DNA from: CAWIVH01 sp963839475
Lineage (GTDB): Bacteria > Acidobacteriota > UBA6911
Assembly (NCBI GenBank): GCA_963839475.1
Contig: CAWIVH010000018.1
Span: 372,001-436,000 of the forward strand
Length of the DNA stretch: 64,000 nucleotides
Reading direction: 5' to 3'
In this document: positions 31,455-39,723 of the stretch, piece by piece
Layout: every line of letters starts with the position of its first letter
Position numbering within the stretch: the stretch's first letter is position 1
Notes under the pieces: generated by a model
The model's input: the letters and a program-made list of their open reading frames with translations, nothing else
The model's database searches: none
What the model was told of the DNA's origin: nothing
Made by a program: the position numbers and the translations under genes

Positions 31455-32978
31455 TTATTTCGCGCTCATGCGCTTCTTCAATACGCCCAGCACGTTATTC
31501 GTGTTGCTGATGTGGTCGTTGTTCTTCCCGATTTTCAAATACCGGTCGAGCATTTCCTTGGCCTTCGCATCATTCTTTTTCTCGAAATAGAGCAGCATGC
31601 CTAATTCGTAATAGGCCTCGGCGTTTTCGGGATTGGCCTTGATAGCCCTTTCAAAAGCCAGCGCTGCTACTTCGTTGTTACCCTGGTCCGACTGCTTCTT
31701 TCCGAGTTGGAAAAGCGCCGCGTCGCCGGGCTGGCCACCCGCTCCCTTGGCATCCGAATAGAGATTCAAGGCTTCTTCGTATCGCTTTTCCTTGAGCAGG
31801 TACTGAGCCAGCATGGTCCGATAATCCGGGCTTTCCGGGGACATTTCCATGGCTTTCTGATAGGCGCCGATCGCCTTTTCGACATTGTTCAAGCCCGCAT
31901 AAGATCGGGCAATCGCACCATAGACCACCGACTGCTTATTCGCCGGAACCATCGGAAGCGCTTCCTCGTATTTTTTCAGCGCTCCGGCAAAATCCTGGTT
32001 TTTGTAGAGGGCGTCCCCTTCACCCAAAATGCCGTTCGCCTTGCTCAGCGTCTCGGCAAGCTTCATGTTGGAGATCTTCTCCTTGGTATCGGTCAACGAT
32101 TTATCATTGGGCCGCAGCTGGATCGCCTTGTCGATGGCCTTGAAGGCTTCATCGAAGTTCTTGATGTTCGCCAGGGCGATCGCGAGAAAGGATTGGGTTT
32201 CGCCATCGTTAGGATCGACAGCGGTCGCTTCTTTGAACTTCGCAGCCGCAACGTCAAATTTCTTTTGGCTGAATGCCGCTTCGCCTTCGGTTCTCAGCTT
32301 GAATGCCGGAATCTTTACCAGCTGTTCTTCGGCGTTCTTTTTGATTTCCGCATACTGTTCGTTGGCTTTCGGATCCTTGGCCGGCATGGCCATGACCAAG
32401 GAACAGAGACTTATCGCCTTTTTGAGCGACTCTTCGGCCGGATCCCATTTGCGCTCCTGCAAGTAAGAGATTGCGAGGTAGAAATGGGCAATAGGGTTGG
32501 ATCCATTGATCTCGATCGAGGAAAGAATAAGCTTGTTGGCGTCGGCGAATTTCCCGGCGCGCAAGGCATCGAGCCCCTGATTCAAAGACTCATAGGATTT
32601 GGCATTCAGCGCCTGGTCTTCAAAATACAACTTTGCCGTGGGATCACCGGGTTTGAAGGTGAGGGTCACAGACTGAGGAGCGCCCTTGACCTGGGCAAAT
32701 TCGAATAATGCGGGCGCCATCCCTTCCTTGCGGCCGACCACACGATAGGTCCCGTCATCGACCTTCCCAAAATCCGCGATCCCTTTGCCGTCGGATTTTT
32801 TGTCCTTCGGCTTGTTGGATTCAAGCCATTGGAGCCTGATTTGCGCCCCCGAAACTGCGCCTCCCCCCTGGTCCACGCATTTCACGGAAAGCGTGCCTTG
32901 TGCTAAGGCAGGGAGTGATAAGAGTAGGGAAAATGCCAGAATGCAGGCAAAAGAAATGTAGCGTTGGTTGTTTGTCAT
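31455..32978 (-). CDS. Exported TPR-repeat protein with N-terminal carboxypeptidase-regulatory-like domain
   Basis: 507 aa from the ATG at 32978, where the signal peptide starts (YISFACILAFSLLLSLPALAQG); the frame is open to 33098. After the signal comes a beta-sandwich (LSVKCVDQGGGAVSGAQIRLQW ... GTYRVVGRKEGM), a typical carboxypeptidase-regulatory/SdrD-B-like domain, then about nine TPR units (for example NPIAHFYLAISYLQERKWDPAEESL, GAIARSYAGLNNVEKAIGAYQKAME, AEAYYELGMLLYFEKKNDAKAKEML). The C-terminal GKNNDHISNTNNVLGVLKKRM is hydrophilic. Likely a periplasmic scaffold; partners unknown. Confidence 0.8.
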   Translation of the reverse strand: MTNNQRYISFACILAFSLLLSLPALAQGTLSVKCVDQGGGAVSGAQIRLQWLESNKPKDKKSDGKGIADFGKVDDGTYRVVGRKEGMAPALFEFAQVKGAPQSVTLTFKPGDPTAKLYFEDQALNAKSYESLNQGLDALRAGKFADANKLILSSIEINGSNPIAHFYLAISYLQERKWDPAEESLKKAISLCSLVMAMPAKDPKANEQYAEIKKNAEEQLVKIPAFKLRTEGEAAFSQKKFDVAAAKFKEATAVDPNDGETQSFLAIALANIKNFDEAFKAIDKAIQLRPNDKSLTDTKEKISNMKLAETLSKANGILGEGDALYKNQDFAGALKKYEEALPMVPANKQSVVYGAIARSYAGLNNVEKAIGAYQKAMEMSPESPDYRTMLAQYLLKEKRYEEALNLYSDAKGAGGQPGDAALFQLGKKQSDQGNNEVAALAFERAIKANPENAEAYYELGMLLYFEKKNDAKAKEMLDRYLKIGKNNDHISNTNNVLGVLKKRMSAK

Positions 32979-33171
32979 GTTGTTCGGTCTCGGTTTAATA
33001 TGCTTCGTTGTCAAATTGCCCCGTTTCCTCCCGTTCAACCCGGGGCGGAGGAGCCGCATCATCGGAATGCGGCAAAATTCAGCCAGCCGAGGTAACAATT
33101 AGGATGATCCGCAGGCCGACCGCTTATTATGACACAGGTGTAAATCCCATTGAGAAAATCTTTGCAGACGG

Positions 33172-33212
33172 ATCACTAAAAAGAAAAGGCGCGAACCCTT
33201 GAGGCGCGCGCC
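33172..33212 (-). terminator. Rho-independent terminator of the BON-domain gene
   Basis: On the minus strand: GGCGCG (33212-33207), a 13-nt loop, CGCGCC (33193-33188), then TTTTCTTTTT. It lies 66 bp beyond the BON gene stop. The rest of the roughly 300-bp gap to the TPR gene start (32978) holds no gene that I can see and should include the TPR promoter. Confidence 0.8.
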
Positions 33213-33277
33213 AATTTTGCTGAAAAGGAACTGAATTGCATTCCGGCGTGGCCGGAAATCTGCCGCCGGGCAGAGAT

Positions 33278-34057
33278 TCAAAGTAGCGATTTGGGGATTT
33301 TCCTGGTCATTGCAGTTTCCACAACCAAGTTATTATTCAGCCCCATATATACTGCGGCAAACCTCGCAGCCCTTTCCGCGAGCATCCGATCGATCTGGTT
33401 AGCGACAACACCCGTAAGAGTCACATTGCCATTCTTGACGATGATGTGGATTGGAGGATTGGCTTGAATCCCGTACCGGAGAAGGTTCGAATCGCCGTAA
33501 ATAGCGCGCGCAATCCGCATTCGGACTTCGTCGTCATAGGGCGAAAGGGGGAGTACCTCAATATTGTTTTCGACTTCTTTCACCCCTGGAACCATCGATA
33601 TCAGGCTCTCGATCTCGCCCCGGCGCCACGGCTGAGTTACAGCCCCAGCGAGTGTGACATGACCGGAATGGGATTCAAGATCCACCTGGTCGAAGATTGT
33701 GTAATAGGCATAGCTGCGGATGGCCCGGCCGGCGGCAATCAGGATCTTGTCGTCGCTTTGCCCCGCCGCGTCAACCTGCAGGTTATTGGTGACCCTATCG
33801 ATTCCTTTTACCTTTGCTACTTCCCTTCCGGCGCGGTCGCGCAGGCCGGCAGACTCGACACTCCCTTCAAGTGTCGCAACTGAATTCTCCACCTTCAGCG
33901 AAACCTGGCTTCCAATCTTTGCCCGGGCCAACCGCTCAATTCCCATGGCCTGCAAATGCTCATCCCCGGCCACAACATCCGCCCGCGCCGGCAACGGAAT
34001 CAGCGCTATGCAAATCAAAACCGCCGCAAACCCGAGTTCCTTGTTCCAAGCTCTCAT
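33278..34057 (-). CDS. Periplasmic protein with three BON domains
   Basis: 259 aa from the ATG at 34057; the signal peptide is LGFAAVLICIALIPLPARA. Three BON (OsmY/nodulation) domains follow, each with the beta..GxVxLxGxV..xxxxxxAxxxAxxVxGVxxVxNNLxV pattern: VENSVATLEGSVESAGLR...VTNNLQV, HSGHVTLAGAVTQPWRR...VENNIEV, and KNGNVTLTGVVANQIDR...NNNLVVE. BON proteins bind phospholipids and help maintain the envelope under stress. The upstream region is AT-rich (34140-34200), a likely promoter zone. Confidence 0.88.
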   Translation of the reverse strand: MRAWNKELGFAAVLICIALIPLPARADVVAGDEHLQAMGIERLARAKIGSQVSLKVENSVATLEGSVESAGLRDRAGREVAKVKGIDRVTNNLQVDAAGQSDDKILIAAGRAIRSYAYYTIFDQVDLESHSGHVTLAGAVTQPWRRGEIESLISMVPGVKEVENNIEVLPLSPYDDEVRMRIARAIYGDSNLLRYGIQANPPIHIIVKNGNVTLTGVVANQIDRMLAERAARFAAVYMGLNNNLVVETAMTRKIPKSLL

Positions 34058-34284
34058 GGATTCCCTATCCTTTCCCGTGATCCGCCATCCAACGGCAGAA
34101 CCGGTCTGATTTATTGCACGATCCATGCCAGTACCAAAATCCGTCGAAAGAGCTTTTTTAAACTGTTACAATTAAATGATTTAATGAACTAATAAACAAA
34201 CTGCGGCGAAAGGATCGGATTGTCAAGAGGGATGACAGGCCGGGCGCGAAAACTAAGCCAAATCTAATTATTTCAACATTTAAA

Positions 34285-34316
34285 TATACTGTCGCAATTT
34301 TAGACAGCTCGCGACA
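34285..34316 (-). terminator. Possible weak terminator after pncA
   Basis: Inverted repeat TGTCGC (34290-34295) and GCGACA (34311-34316), starting 3 nt after the pncA stop and followed on the minus strand by the AT-rich AGTATATTTAAAT. The stem is short and the T-run imperfect, so the call is tentative. Confidence 0.4.
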
Positions 34317-34319
34317 ATT

Positions 34320-34976
34320 TCACAGGGTATCGCTGTAAATGTTTTTGACACTACGAGCTCTTAAGCCGGCACGGACCTGCTCATCGGATGAAGGATCTAC
34401 AGGTAAAGACAGGTCCCAGATAACAGCCGTTTGAAAACCCGCATCGGCCGCATCTTCGGCACTCCACATCACGCAGAAATCGCGTGCTAAGCCGCAAAGA
34501 AAAACGGATTGAACGCCGCGTTCCCGAAGAAAGCCAGCCAGTCCGGTTCCTGGCCGATCGCCGTGAATCGTCCAGTTGTTTCTGAAAGCACTATAGGAAT
34601 CGCAGGCCGTATCGTTGCCTTTTCGGATGATGGCAGAGATGACCTGCCCTGGCAGGCTCCCATGAAGCGCCGCGCCCGGGGTACCCTGGACGCAATGATC
34701 CGGCCACAAGGTCTGGGGATAACCATAAAGTTCAATGACATCGAATGGCTTGCGGCCGGGATGGCTGGAGGCGAAGGAAATGTGTCCCGCCGGATGCCAG
34801 TCCTGGGTGGCGACAACGACGGAAAAGCGTCCGCTTAAGGCCAGTTCGCGGATGGGCGTAATCAGCCCGTCTCCGCCGGCGACAGGCAAAGCACCCCCCG
34901 GCATGAAGTCCGGCTGCAGATCAATCAAGAGCAATGCCGAGGCGGGGATTTTCGGGATTGATCGGGTATTAAGCAT
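34320..34976 (-). CDS. pncA: Nicotinamidase (PncA-type isochorismatase-fold hydrolase)
   Basis: 218 aa. The cysteine-hydrolase triad of nicotinamidases is visible: Asp in LLLIDLQPDFMPGG, Lys in AIIRKG and Cys in GLARDFCVMWSAEDA. The metal site motif TQDWHPAGHISF (D-W-H-x4-H) is typical of PncA and separates it from isochorismatases. It converts nicotinamide to nicotinate for NAD salvage. The gene lies 14 bp downstream of the rhamnose mutarotase gene on the same strand and is probably cotranscribed, although the pathways are unrelated. The ribosome binding site is weak (CCAGG), consistent with reliance on upstream translation. Confidence 0.9.
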   Translation of the reverse strand: MLNTRSIPKIPASALLLIDLQPDFMPGGALPVAGGDGLITPIRELALSGRFSVVVATQDWHPAGHISFASSHPGRKPFDVIELYGYPQTLWPDHCVQGTPGAALHGSLPGQVISAIIRKGNDTACDSYSAFRNNWTIHGDRPGTGLAGFLRERGVQSVFLCGLARDFCVMWSAEDAADAGFQTAVIWDLSLPVDPSSDEQVRAGLRARSVKNIYSDTL

Positions 34977-34990
34977 CTAAAAACCTGGAT

Positions 34991-35314
34991 TTAGTTTGTG
35001 TGGAACACCTCTTCCATGGGTGCCCACCATTCGCCCTCTTTGGCCGTCTCAACCGGCTGCTGCATCGGCATCATGACCGACCACCACTCCTGAGTTTTGG
35101 GGTCCGCCGCCATCTTTGCCATATCCGCCGAAAAATCGACGCCCGAATATTCAAAATAAGCGAACAAAAGGTTATCACGGTAAAAGATCGAGTAATTATG
35201 TATGTTGCATGCCGAAATCATCGCCAGAACCTCGGGCCAAACGGCACGATGGTACTCTTTATAGGATTCCAAATGCTCCGCACGTACCCGCAGTATTTGC
35301 CCGAATCTTTTCAT
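34991..35314 (-). CDS. rhaM: L-rhamnose mutarotase (RhaM/DUF718)
   Basis: 107 aa, the usual length. Starts MKRFGQILRVRAEHLESYKEYH, where the YKEYH Tyr and His are RhaM active-site positions. SIFYRDNLLFAYFEY, WWSVMMPMQQP and WWAPMEEVFH complete the signature. The enzyme interconverts alpha and beta L-rhamnose. AGGAGG precedes the ATG at 35314. It is the middle gene of a GH130-rhaM-pncA run; no rhamnose isomerase or kinase is in the window. Confidence 0.92.
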   Translation of the reverse strand: MKRFGQILRVRAEHLESYKEYHRAVWPEVLAMISACNIHNYSIFYRDNLLFAYFEYSGVDFSADMAKMAADPKTQEWWSVMMPMQQPVETAKEGEWWAPMEEVFHTN

Positions 35315-35374
35315 GGTTCAATCCTCCTGGTGGCGCGGCCCCGGCCGGATGGCTGCGCTTCTACGTTTGAGTTT

Positions 35375-36565
35375 TCACCCAAGGCTTTTCATGATCTCGA
35401 GGTTTTTTTGAATCATCCTGCACCGCTGTTCGACGCAACCCGCCGAACGGAGAGGATCCGGTGGTGTGGTCATCACATAGTCGAGCAGCCTGTCGACTGA
35501 ACTGGTGGCCACATGCAGCCTAGTGTCCGAAGAGGCGTAATATATATAGATATCGCCATTCTTATCCGCGATCCAACCATTGCTGAAGGTGACATTGGAG
35601 ACGTCGCCCACCCGTTCTTCACCCTGCGGCGCAATGAAATAGCCGGCCGGACAATGCGTGATAACCTCGGGCCGGTCCAGCCTGGCAAGAAACATGTAGA
35701 GAACATAACGCAGGCCTGCGGCGGTATTCCGGACGCCGTGTGCAAGATGCAGCCAGCCTTTTTCGGTTTTTATAGGTGCCGGACCAAGCCCGTTCTTGAC
35801 CTCCTTGATCGTATGGTATTCCCGGATGTCGATGACCAGTTCATTCTCGACGATTGCATTTTCAATGCTGTCCGAAAGCGCCCAGCCGATGCCGCCGCCC
35901 TTTCCGGCCAGGATAAAATCATCCTGAGGACGGGTATAGAAGGCGTATTTCCCGCTCACGAACTCCGGGTGAAGCACTACGTTTCGCTGCTGGGGGGATT
36001 TCGATTTGAGATCGGGCAATCGCTCCCATTTTTTGAGATCCCGCGTGCGGGCAATGCCGCATTGAGCTACCGCCGATGACGTGTCCCATTCGGGTGCGCG
36101 GCGGTCTTTCCTCTCGGTGCAAAACAAGCCGTAAATCCAGCCATCCTCGTGCAGCACCAGGCGCATATCGTAGACATTGATATCGGGTTCTTCGGTCTCC
36201 GGCATGACCACCGGATAATCCCAGAAGCGGAATCCTTCCACTCCGGAGGAGCTTTCGGCGATCGCGAAAAAGGATTTGCGGTCGACGCCCTCGACCCGGG
36301 CGACGACATAGTACTTCCCGTCCAAGCCAATGGCGCCGGCGTTGAAGGTGGCGTTGATTCCCATCCTCTCCATCAGGAAGGGATTGGTTTCCTGATCCAG
36401 GTCATAGCGCCAGAAAAAGGGGGCGTGTTCTGCCGTCAACACCGGATATAAATACCGGTCGAAGATTCCGTTGCCCTCGGCCTGCGGCTGATTTTTCCGG
36501 TTGAGCAACTCTTGCTGCCGGTTCAATTTCGACAGGATTTTTGCGTTGTATTCACTCTGATTCAT
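35375..36565 (-). CDS. GH130 4-O-beta-mannosyl-glucose phosphorylase-like enzyme
   Basis: 396 aa, no signal peptide, so cytoplasmic. It has the GH130 signatures NPFLMERMGINATFNAGA, VVARVEGVDRKSF and NVYDMRLVLHEDGW, where Asp133 is the probable proton donor (matching Asp131 of Bacteroides Mgp). The N-terminal extension and overall motif match subfamily 1 (phosphorolysis of 4-O-beta-D-mannosyl-D-glucose to mannose 1-phosphate and glucose). It is the first gene of the run with rhaM and pncA (61 bp to rhaM). AAGGTG lies upstream of the ATG at 36565. Suggests use of mannan- or glucomannan-derived disaccharides. Confidence 0.88.
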   Translation of the reverse strand: MNQSEYNAKILSKLNRQQELLNRKNQPQAEGNGIFDRYLYPVLTAEHAPFFWRYDLDQETNPFLMERMGINATFNAGAIGLDGKYYVVARVEGVDRKSFFAIAESSSGVEGFRFWDYPVVMPETEEPDINVYDMRLVLHEDGWIYGLFCTERKDRRAPEWDTSSAVAQCGIARTRDLKKWERLPDLKSKSPQQRNVVLHPEFVSGKYAFYTRPQDDFILAGKGGGIGWALSDSIENAIVENELVIDIREYHTIKEVKNGLGPAPIKTEKGWLHLAHGVRNTAAGLRYVLYMFLARLDRPEVITHCPAGYFIAPQGEERVGDVSNVTFSNGWIADKNGDIYIYYASSDTRLHVATSSVDRLLDYVMTTPPDPLRSAGCVEQRCRMIQKNLEIMKSLG

Positions 36566-36748
36566 AGCGGCACCTTCGGATTGGACCTCGAAGTCTGGAT
36601 AATATGTTTTTGATCAGTTTCCGGCAACGGATTAATCACATCGCGGCATGGCTCTCGAAGGGCACGAAGGCCGTCGGGGGCTGCCTTGACACCCTATTGG
36701 GCGCATGGTAGCTTCCCCTCATTAGTACCTTCGAGGGTGGATTGGACA

Positions 36749-37570
36749 ATGGCCGACACAGAAAACACTCCTTTAAAGGCCATGGTGCCGGTTCGCTATT
36801 CCCGGCAGGTTTTATTCCATGGATTGGGCCATGAAGGCCAGGAAAGGATCATCCGTTCGCGCGTGGTGTTGGTTGGCTGCGGCGCGCTAGGATCGGTTCA
36901 GGCATCCCTGCTGGTGCGCGCCGGCGTGGGGACGGTAAGGATCATTGATCGCGATTTTGTTGAAGAGAGCAACCTGCAGAGGCAGATCCTGTTTGACGAA
37001 GACGATGTGCGTAAATTGCTTCCCAAAGCGATCGCAGCCGAGAACAAGCTTCGCGCCGTTAATTCACTGGTGCAAGTCGAAGGGATTGTAGACGATGTGA
37101 ACGCCTCCACGATCGGCAGGCTACTGGACGGATTCGATCTCATCTTGGACGCAGCCGACAATTTTGAAGTCCGGTACCTGATCAACGACTATGCGGTCAA
37201 AACAGGAATCCCCTGGATCTATGGCGCCTGCGTCGGTTCTTACGGTTTGACTTTTCCTGTGCTCCCCGGCGAAACAGCCTGCCTGCGCTGCGTTTTTGAA
37301 AGCGCTCCGCCGGCCGGGGTGTCGCCGTCATGCGATACAGCCGGCGTCATTGGGCCGATCGTGGGTGCGGTGGCGTCCCTTCAAGCTGCCGAGGCGCTGA
37401 AGATTCTGGCCGGCCGGCACGACCGGATCAACCGCAGGATCACGACTCTGGATTTGTGGGAAAACAGCCATGATGCATATCGAACTGCCGACCCGCAATC
37501 CCGGCTGCGTTTGCTGCGGCCAGCGTCAATTCGAATACCTGGACGGGAAGGTCGGGGCCAGCGCCATTAA
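36749..37570 (+). CDS. ThiF/MoeB/HesA-like E1 adenylyltransferase, N-terminal part (frame shifts near 37465)
   Basis: Adenylyltransferase of the sulfur-carrier E1 family used in thiamine or molybdopterin sulfur transfer. From the ATG at 36749 the sequence shows RYSRQVLFHGLGHEGQERI, nucleotide motif GCGALGS, DRDFVEESNLQRQ, DAADNFEVRYLIND, CLRCVF (Cys pair) and TAGVIGPIVGAVAS. After TTLDLWENSH the expected second Cys pair is not in this frame; the frame instead reads about 35 residues of unrelated sequence to a stop at 37570. The conserved continuation (NPGCVCCGQRQFEYLDG) is in the +1 frame. cysE follows 33 bp after the end of that part, consistent with a sulfur-metabolism cluster. Confidence 0.8.
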   Translation: MADTENTPLKAMVPVRYSRQVLFHGLGHEGQERIIRSRVVLVGCGALGSVQASLLVRAGVGTVRIIDRDFVEESNLQRQILFDEDDVRKLLPKAIAAENKLRAVNSLVQVEGIVDDVNASTIGRLLDGFDLILDAADNFEVRYLINDYAVKTGIPWIYGACVGSYGLTFPVLPGETACLRCVFESAPPAGVSPSCDTAGVIGPIVGAVASLQAAEALKILAGRHDRINRRITTLDLWENSHDAYRTADPQSRLRLLRPASIRIPGREGRGQRH

Positions 37571-37805
37571 TCTGTGCGGCCGCAACTCCGTTCAGATCCG
37601 CCGCCAGGACAACGTTGGAATCAACTTCGACGATATAGGTCGCAGGCTTGCTCCCTTGGGCGCTCTGGAAAGAAACCGATTCCTTATTCGCGCCGCTATC
37701 GACAAATACCAGGTAACCGTTTTCTCCGACGGCCGCGCCATTATCAGTGGCACATCTGATTTGTCGGTGGCCAGATCCCTGTATGCCCGTTATGTGGGAT
37801 GTTGA
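37470..37805 (+). CDS. C-terminal part of the ThiF-like protein in the +1 frame
   Basis: 111 aa from the ATG at 37470, overlapping the preceding frame by 101 bp. It carries CVCCGQRQFEYLDGK, the second zinc-binding Cys pair that normally follows the LWEN motif in single-chain homologues, then a ThiS-like-partner tail (ERNRFLIRAAIDKYQVTVFSDGRAIISGTSD, ARSLYARYVG). Either a one-base insertion in the AAAA run (37461-37464) or nearby CATGATGC split one gene, or the two halves are made separately. The start lacks a convincing ribosome binding site. Confidence 0.7.
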   Translation: MMHIELPTRNPGCVCCGQRQFEYLDGKVGASAINLCGRNSVQIRRQDNVGINFDDIGRRLAPLGALERNRFLIRAAIDKYQVTVFSDGRAIISGTSDLSVARSLYARYVGC

Positions 37806-37838
37806 ATCCTTATGATGGAATGAAAAGTAGAGAGAATC

Positions 37839-38528
37839 ATGTTTAAAAGGCTGCATCACGACATTCATTCAGTGTTTGACCGCGATCCCGCGGCCAGGAC
37901 CGCCTGGGAAGTGCTCACAGCCTATCCCGGGTTGCACGCTCTCTGGTTTTATCGTCTGGCCCACTATTTCTGGACTCACCATCTTTTTTGGCTCGGAAGG
38001 CTGACTTCGCATATCGGCCGCTCCTGCACCGGGATTGAAATCCATCCCGGAGCTACCATCGGCGAGGGTTTTTTCATCGATCATGGTATGGGCGTGGTCA
38101 TCGGGGAGACTGCGGAAATCGGAGCCAATGTCACGCTTTATCACGGTGTAACCCTGGGCGGGACCAGTTGGAAAAAGGGCAAGCGCCATCCGACGCTGGA
38201 GGACGATGTCGTCGTCGGCGCGGGGGCCAAGGTGCTCGGCCCGATACGAATCGGAGCCCGGACCCGCATAGGAGCCAATGCGGTCGTGGTGAAGGATGTT
38301 CCACCCGATTCCGTCGTGGTCGGTGTACCCGGTCGGATCACCCACCGCAAAGGCGAACGGGTGGTTTATGTGGATCACGGCCAGCAGCACGCCATCGATC
38401 TGGAACATGGCGCCCTGCCTGACGTGACGGTCAACGCTCTGAGCAAACTAGCAGACCGGTTAGCTGCCATCGAAAAGCAGCTGGGAATGCCTCCGTCAAA
38501 GCCGGGCACGCCAGAGGAAATATCTTAG
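37839..38528 (+). CDS. cysE: Serine O-acetyltransferase
   Basis: 229 aa. Left-handed beta-helix hexapeptide repeats (IHPGATIGEGFFIDHGMGVVIGETAEIGANVTLYHGVTLGG, VVVGAGAKVLGPIRIG, IGANAVVVKDVP) after a short alpha-helical N-terminus, as in EpsC-type CysE. The catalytic Asp-His pair is DH in FIDHGMG, with the second His in LYHGVTLGG. It makes O-acetylserine from serine and acetyl-CoA, the cysteine precursor. The C-terminus is extended with a Leu-rich amphipathic helix (LSKLADRLAAIEKQLGM). Same strand as the ThiF-like gene, suggesting a shared sulfur transcript. Confidence 0.93.
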   Translation: MFKRLHHDIHSVFDRDPAARTAWEVLTAYPGLHALWFYRLAHYFWTHHLFWLGRLTSHIGRSCTGIEIHPGATIGEGFFIDHGMGVVIGETAEIGANVTLYHGVTLGGTSWKKGKRHPTLEDDVVVGAGAKVLGPIRIGARTRIGANAVVVKDVPPDSVVVGVPGRITHRKGERVVYVDHGQQHAIDLEHGALPDVTVNALSKLADRLAAIEKQLGMPPSKPGTPEEIS

Positions 38529-38635
38529 ATCGTCTCTCGCCTCAGCCTGCCGATGAAGTGACGGATCAGGACATGGCCATGATGGGACGGAATCGCCCGC
38601 CTGCAGGAGCCGCACTTTCATCGCAAACGACACCG

Positions 38636-39538
38636 TTATTTCTCCAATATACCTCGCACCTTCAGCCAGTCAGCTAATCGTGCTCCCCACGTCGAAAGCA
38701 CAGCATCCTTGGGTGCGAGTCCGACGCCATGCCGGCCCAGTTCATAAATGTGCATTTCTGCGGGAACGCCGGCTTGGCGCAACGCCAGGTAAAAGGAGAC
38801 ACTGTTTTCCGGAGGGACTCCGGTATCGGCGTTCGTATGAAAGAGAAATGTCGGGGGTGTTTGGGGGGTCACCCGCTTCTCGTTGGAAAGAGATTCCACC
38901 AGGCTCGGGTCCGGATCCTTGCCGATGAGGTTGGCTTGAGACCCCCTGTGGGTATAGGGCGAGCCGAATTGAATAACCGGGTAGGCCAAAATCATGAAGT
39001 CCGGCCGGCAACTCTCGCGGTCGATCGGATCGGCGGCCGATGGATTGCCGCTGTCGAAATGAGTCCCTGCGGTCGAAGCCAGGTGGCCGCCCGCGGAAAA
39101 GCCCCAAATTCCGATGCGGTCGGCACGCAATCCGAATTCTCCCGCTTTGGAGCGGACATATCGCAGGGCCCTTTGCGCATCAGTTATCGGAGCCGGGTGA
39201 TGATACGCCGGCGCGATCCTGTAACGAAGCACGAACGCCGCTACTCCCAGCCCGTTCAGATACTCGGCAATCTGCTTCCCTTCATGATCGAGCGCCAGGT
39301 TCCCGTAGCCTCCTCCCGGACATACGACCACGCCAGCGCCCACAGCTTTTTCCTTGGGCGGGAGAAAAATCCCGATCGCAGGCTTATCCGCGTTGCCGGT
39401 TCCGGCAGCACCGGGTGCGCCGCCGGGCCAGAGCAGCGTCCAGTTGCCGATCGGGTCTGCAGCCGGCTGTTGAGCTCTAACGACGGCATTGAAGCTCAGT
39501 ATGGCCAGGAACGGGATGATCCATGGACTCCATTTCAT
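38636..39538 (-). CDS. Secreted alpha/beta hydrolase, acetyl-xylan-esterase-like
   Basis: 300 aa from the ATG at 39538 (AAGGAGGCG upstream fixes it; the frame is open to 39559). Signal peptide ISFNAVVRAQQP-type N-terminus, oxyanion motif CPGGGYG, nucleophile elbow GFSAGGH, DYR-equivalent VLRYRIAP, acid in NADTGVP and His in GRHGVGLA. Closest in look to BD-FAE and xylan esterases, so deacetylation of plant polysaccharides is likely. It converges on cysE with a 107-bp gap. Confidence 0.85.
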   Translation of the reverse strand: MKWSPWIIPFLAILSFNAVVRAQQPAADPIGNWTLLWPGGAPGAAGTGNADKPAIGIFLPPKEKAVGAGVVVCPGGGYGNLALDHEGKQIAEYLNGLGVAAFVLRYRIAPAYHHPAPITDAQRALRYVRSKAGEFGLRADRIGIWGFSAGGHLASTAGTHFDSGNPSAADPIDRESCRPDFMILAYPVIQFGSPYTHRGSQANLIGKDPDPSLVESLSNEKRVTPQTPPTFLFHTNADTGVPPENSVSFYLALRQAGVPAEMHIYELGRHGVGLAPKDAVLSTWGARLADWLKVRGILEK

Positions 39539-39723
39539 GACGCCTCCTTCAGCGGACACTCCGATACTCTAGCCCAACTCCCTCAATTCCGGCGCTCCAA
39601 AATCCGACGGATTATGGAAAACCAAGAATGATGTCGCACTTTCTATTCGCAAGGCAGGGATTGCATCCCGGCGACCAGCCGGTTATCCGCTTGTGGTAGG
39701 ATACAAGCTCCATAAATCGCCAG

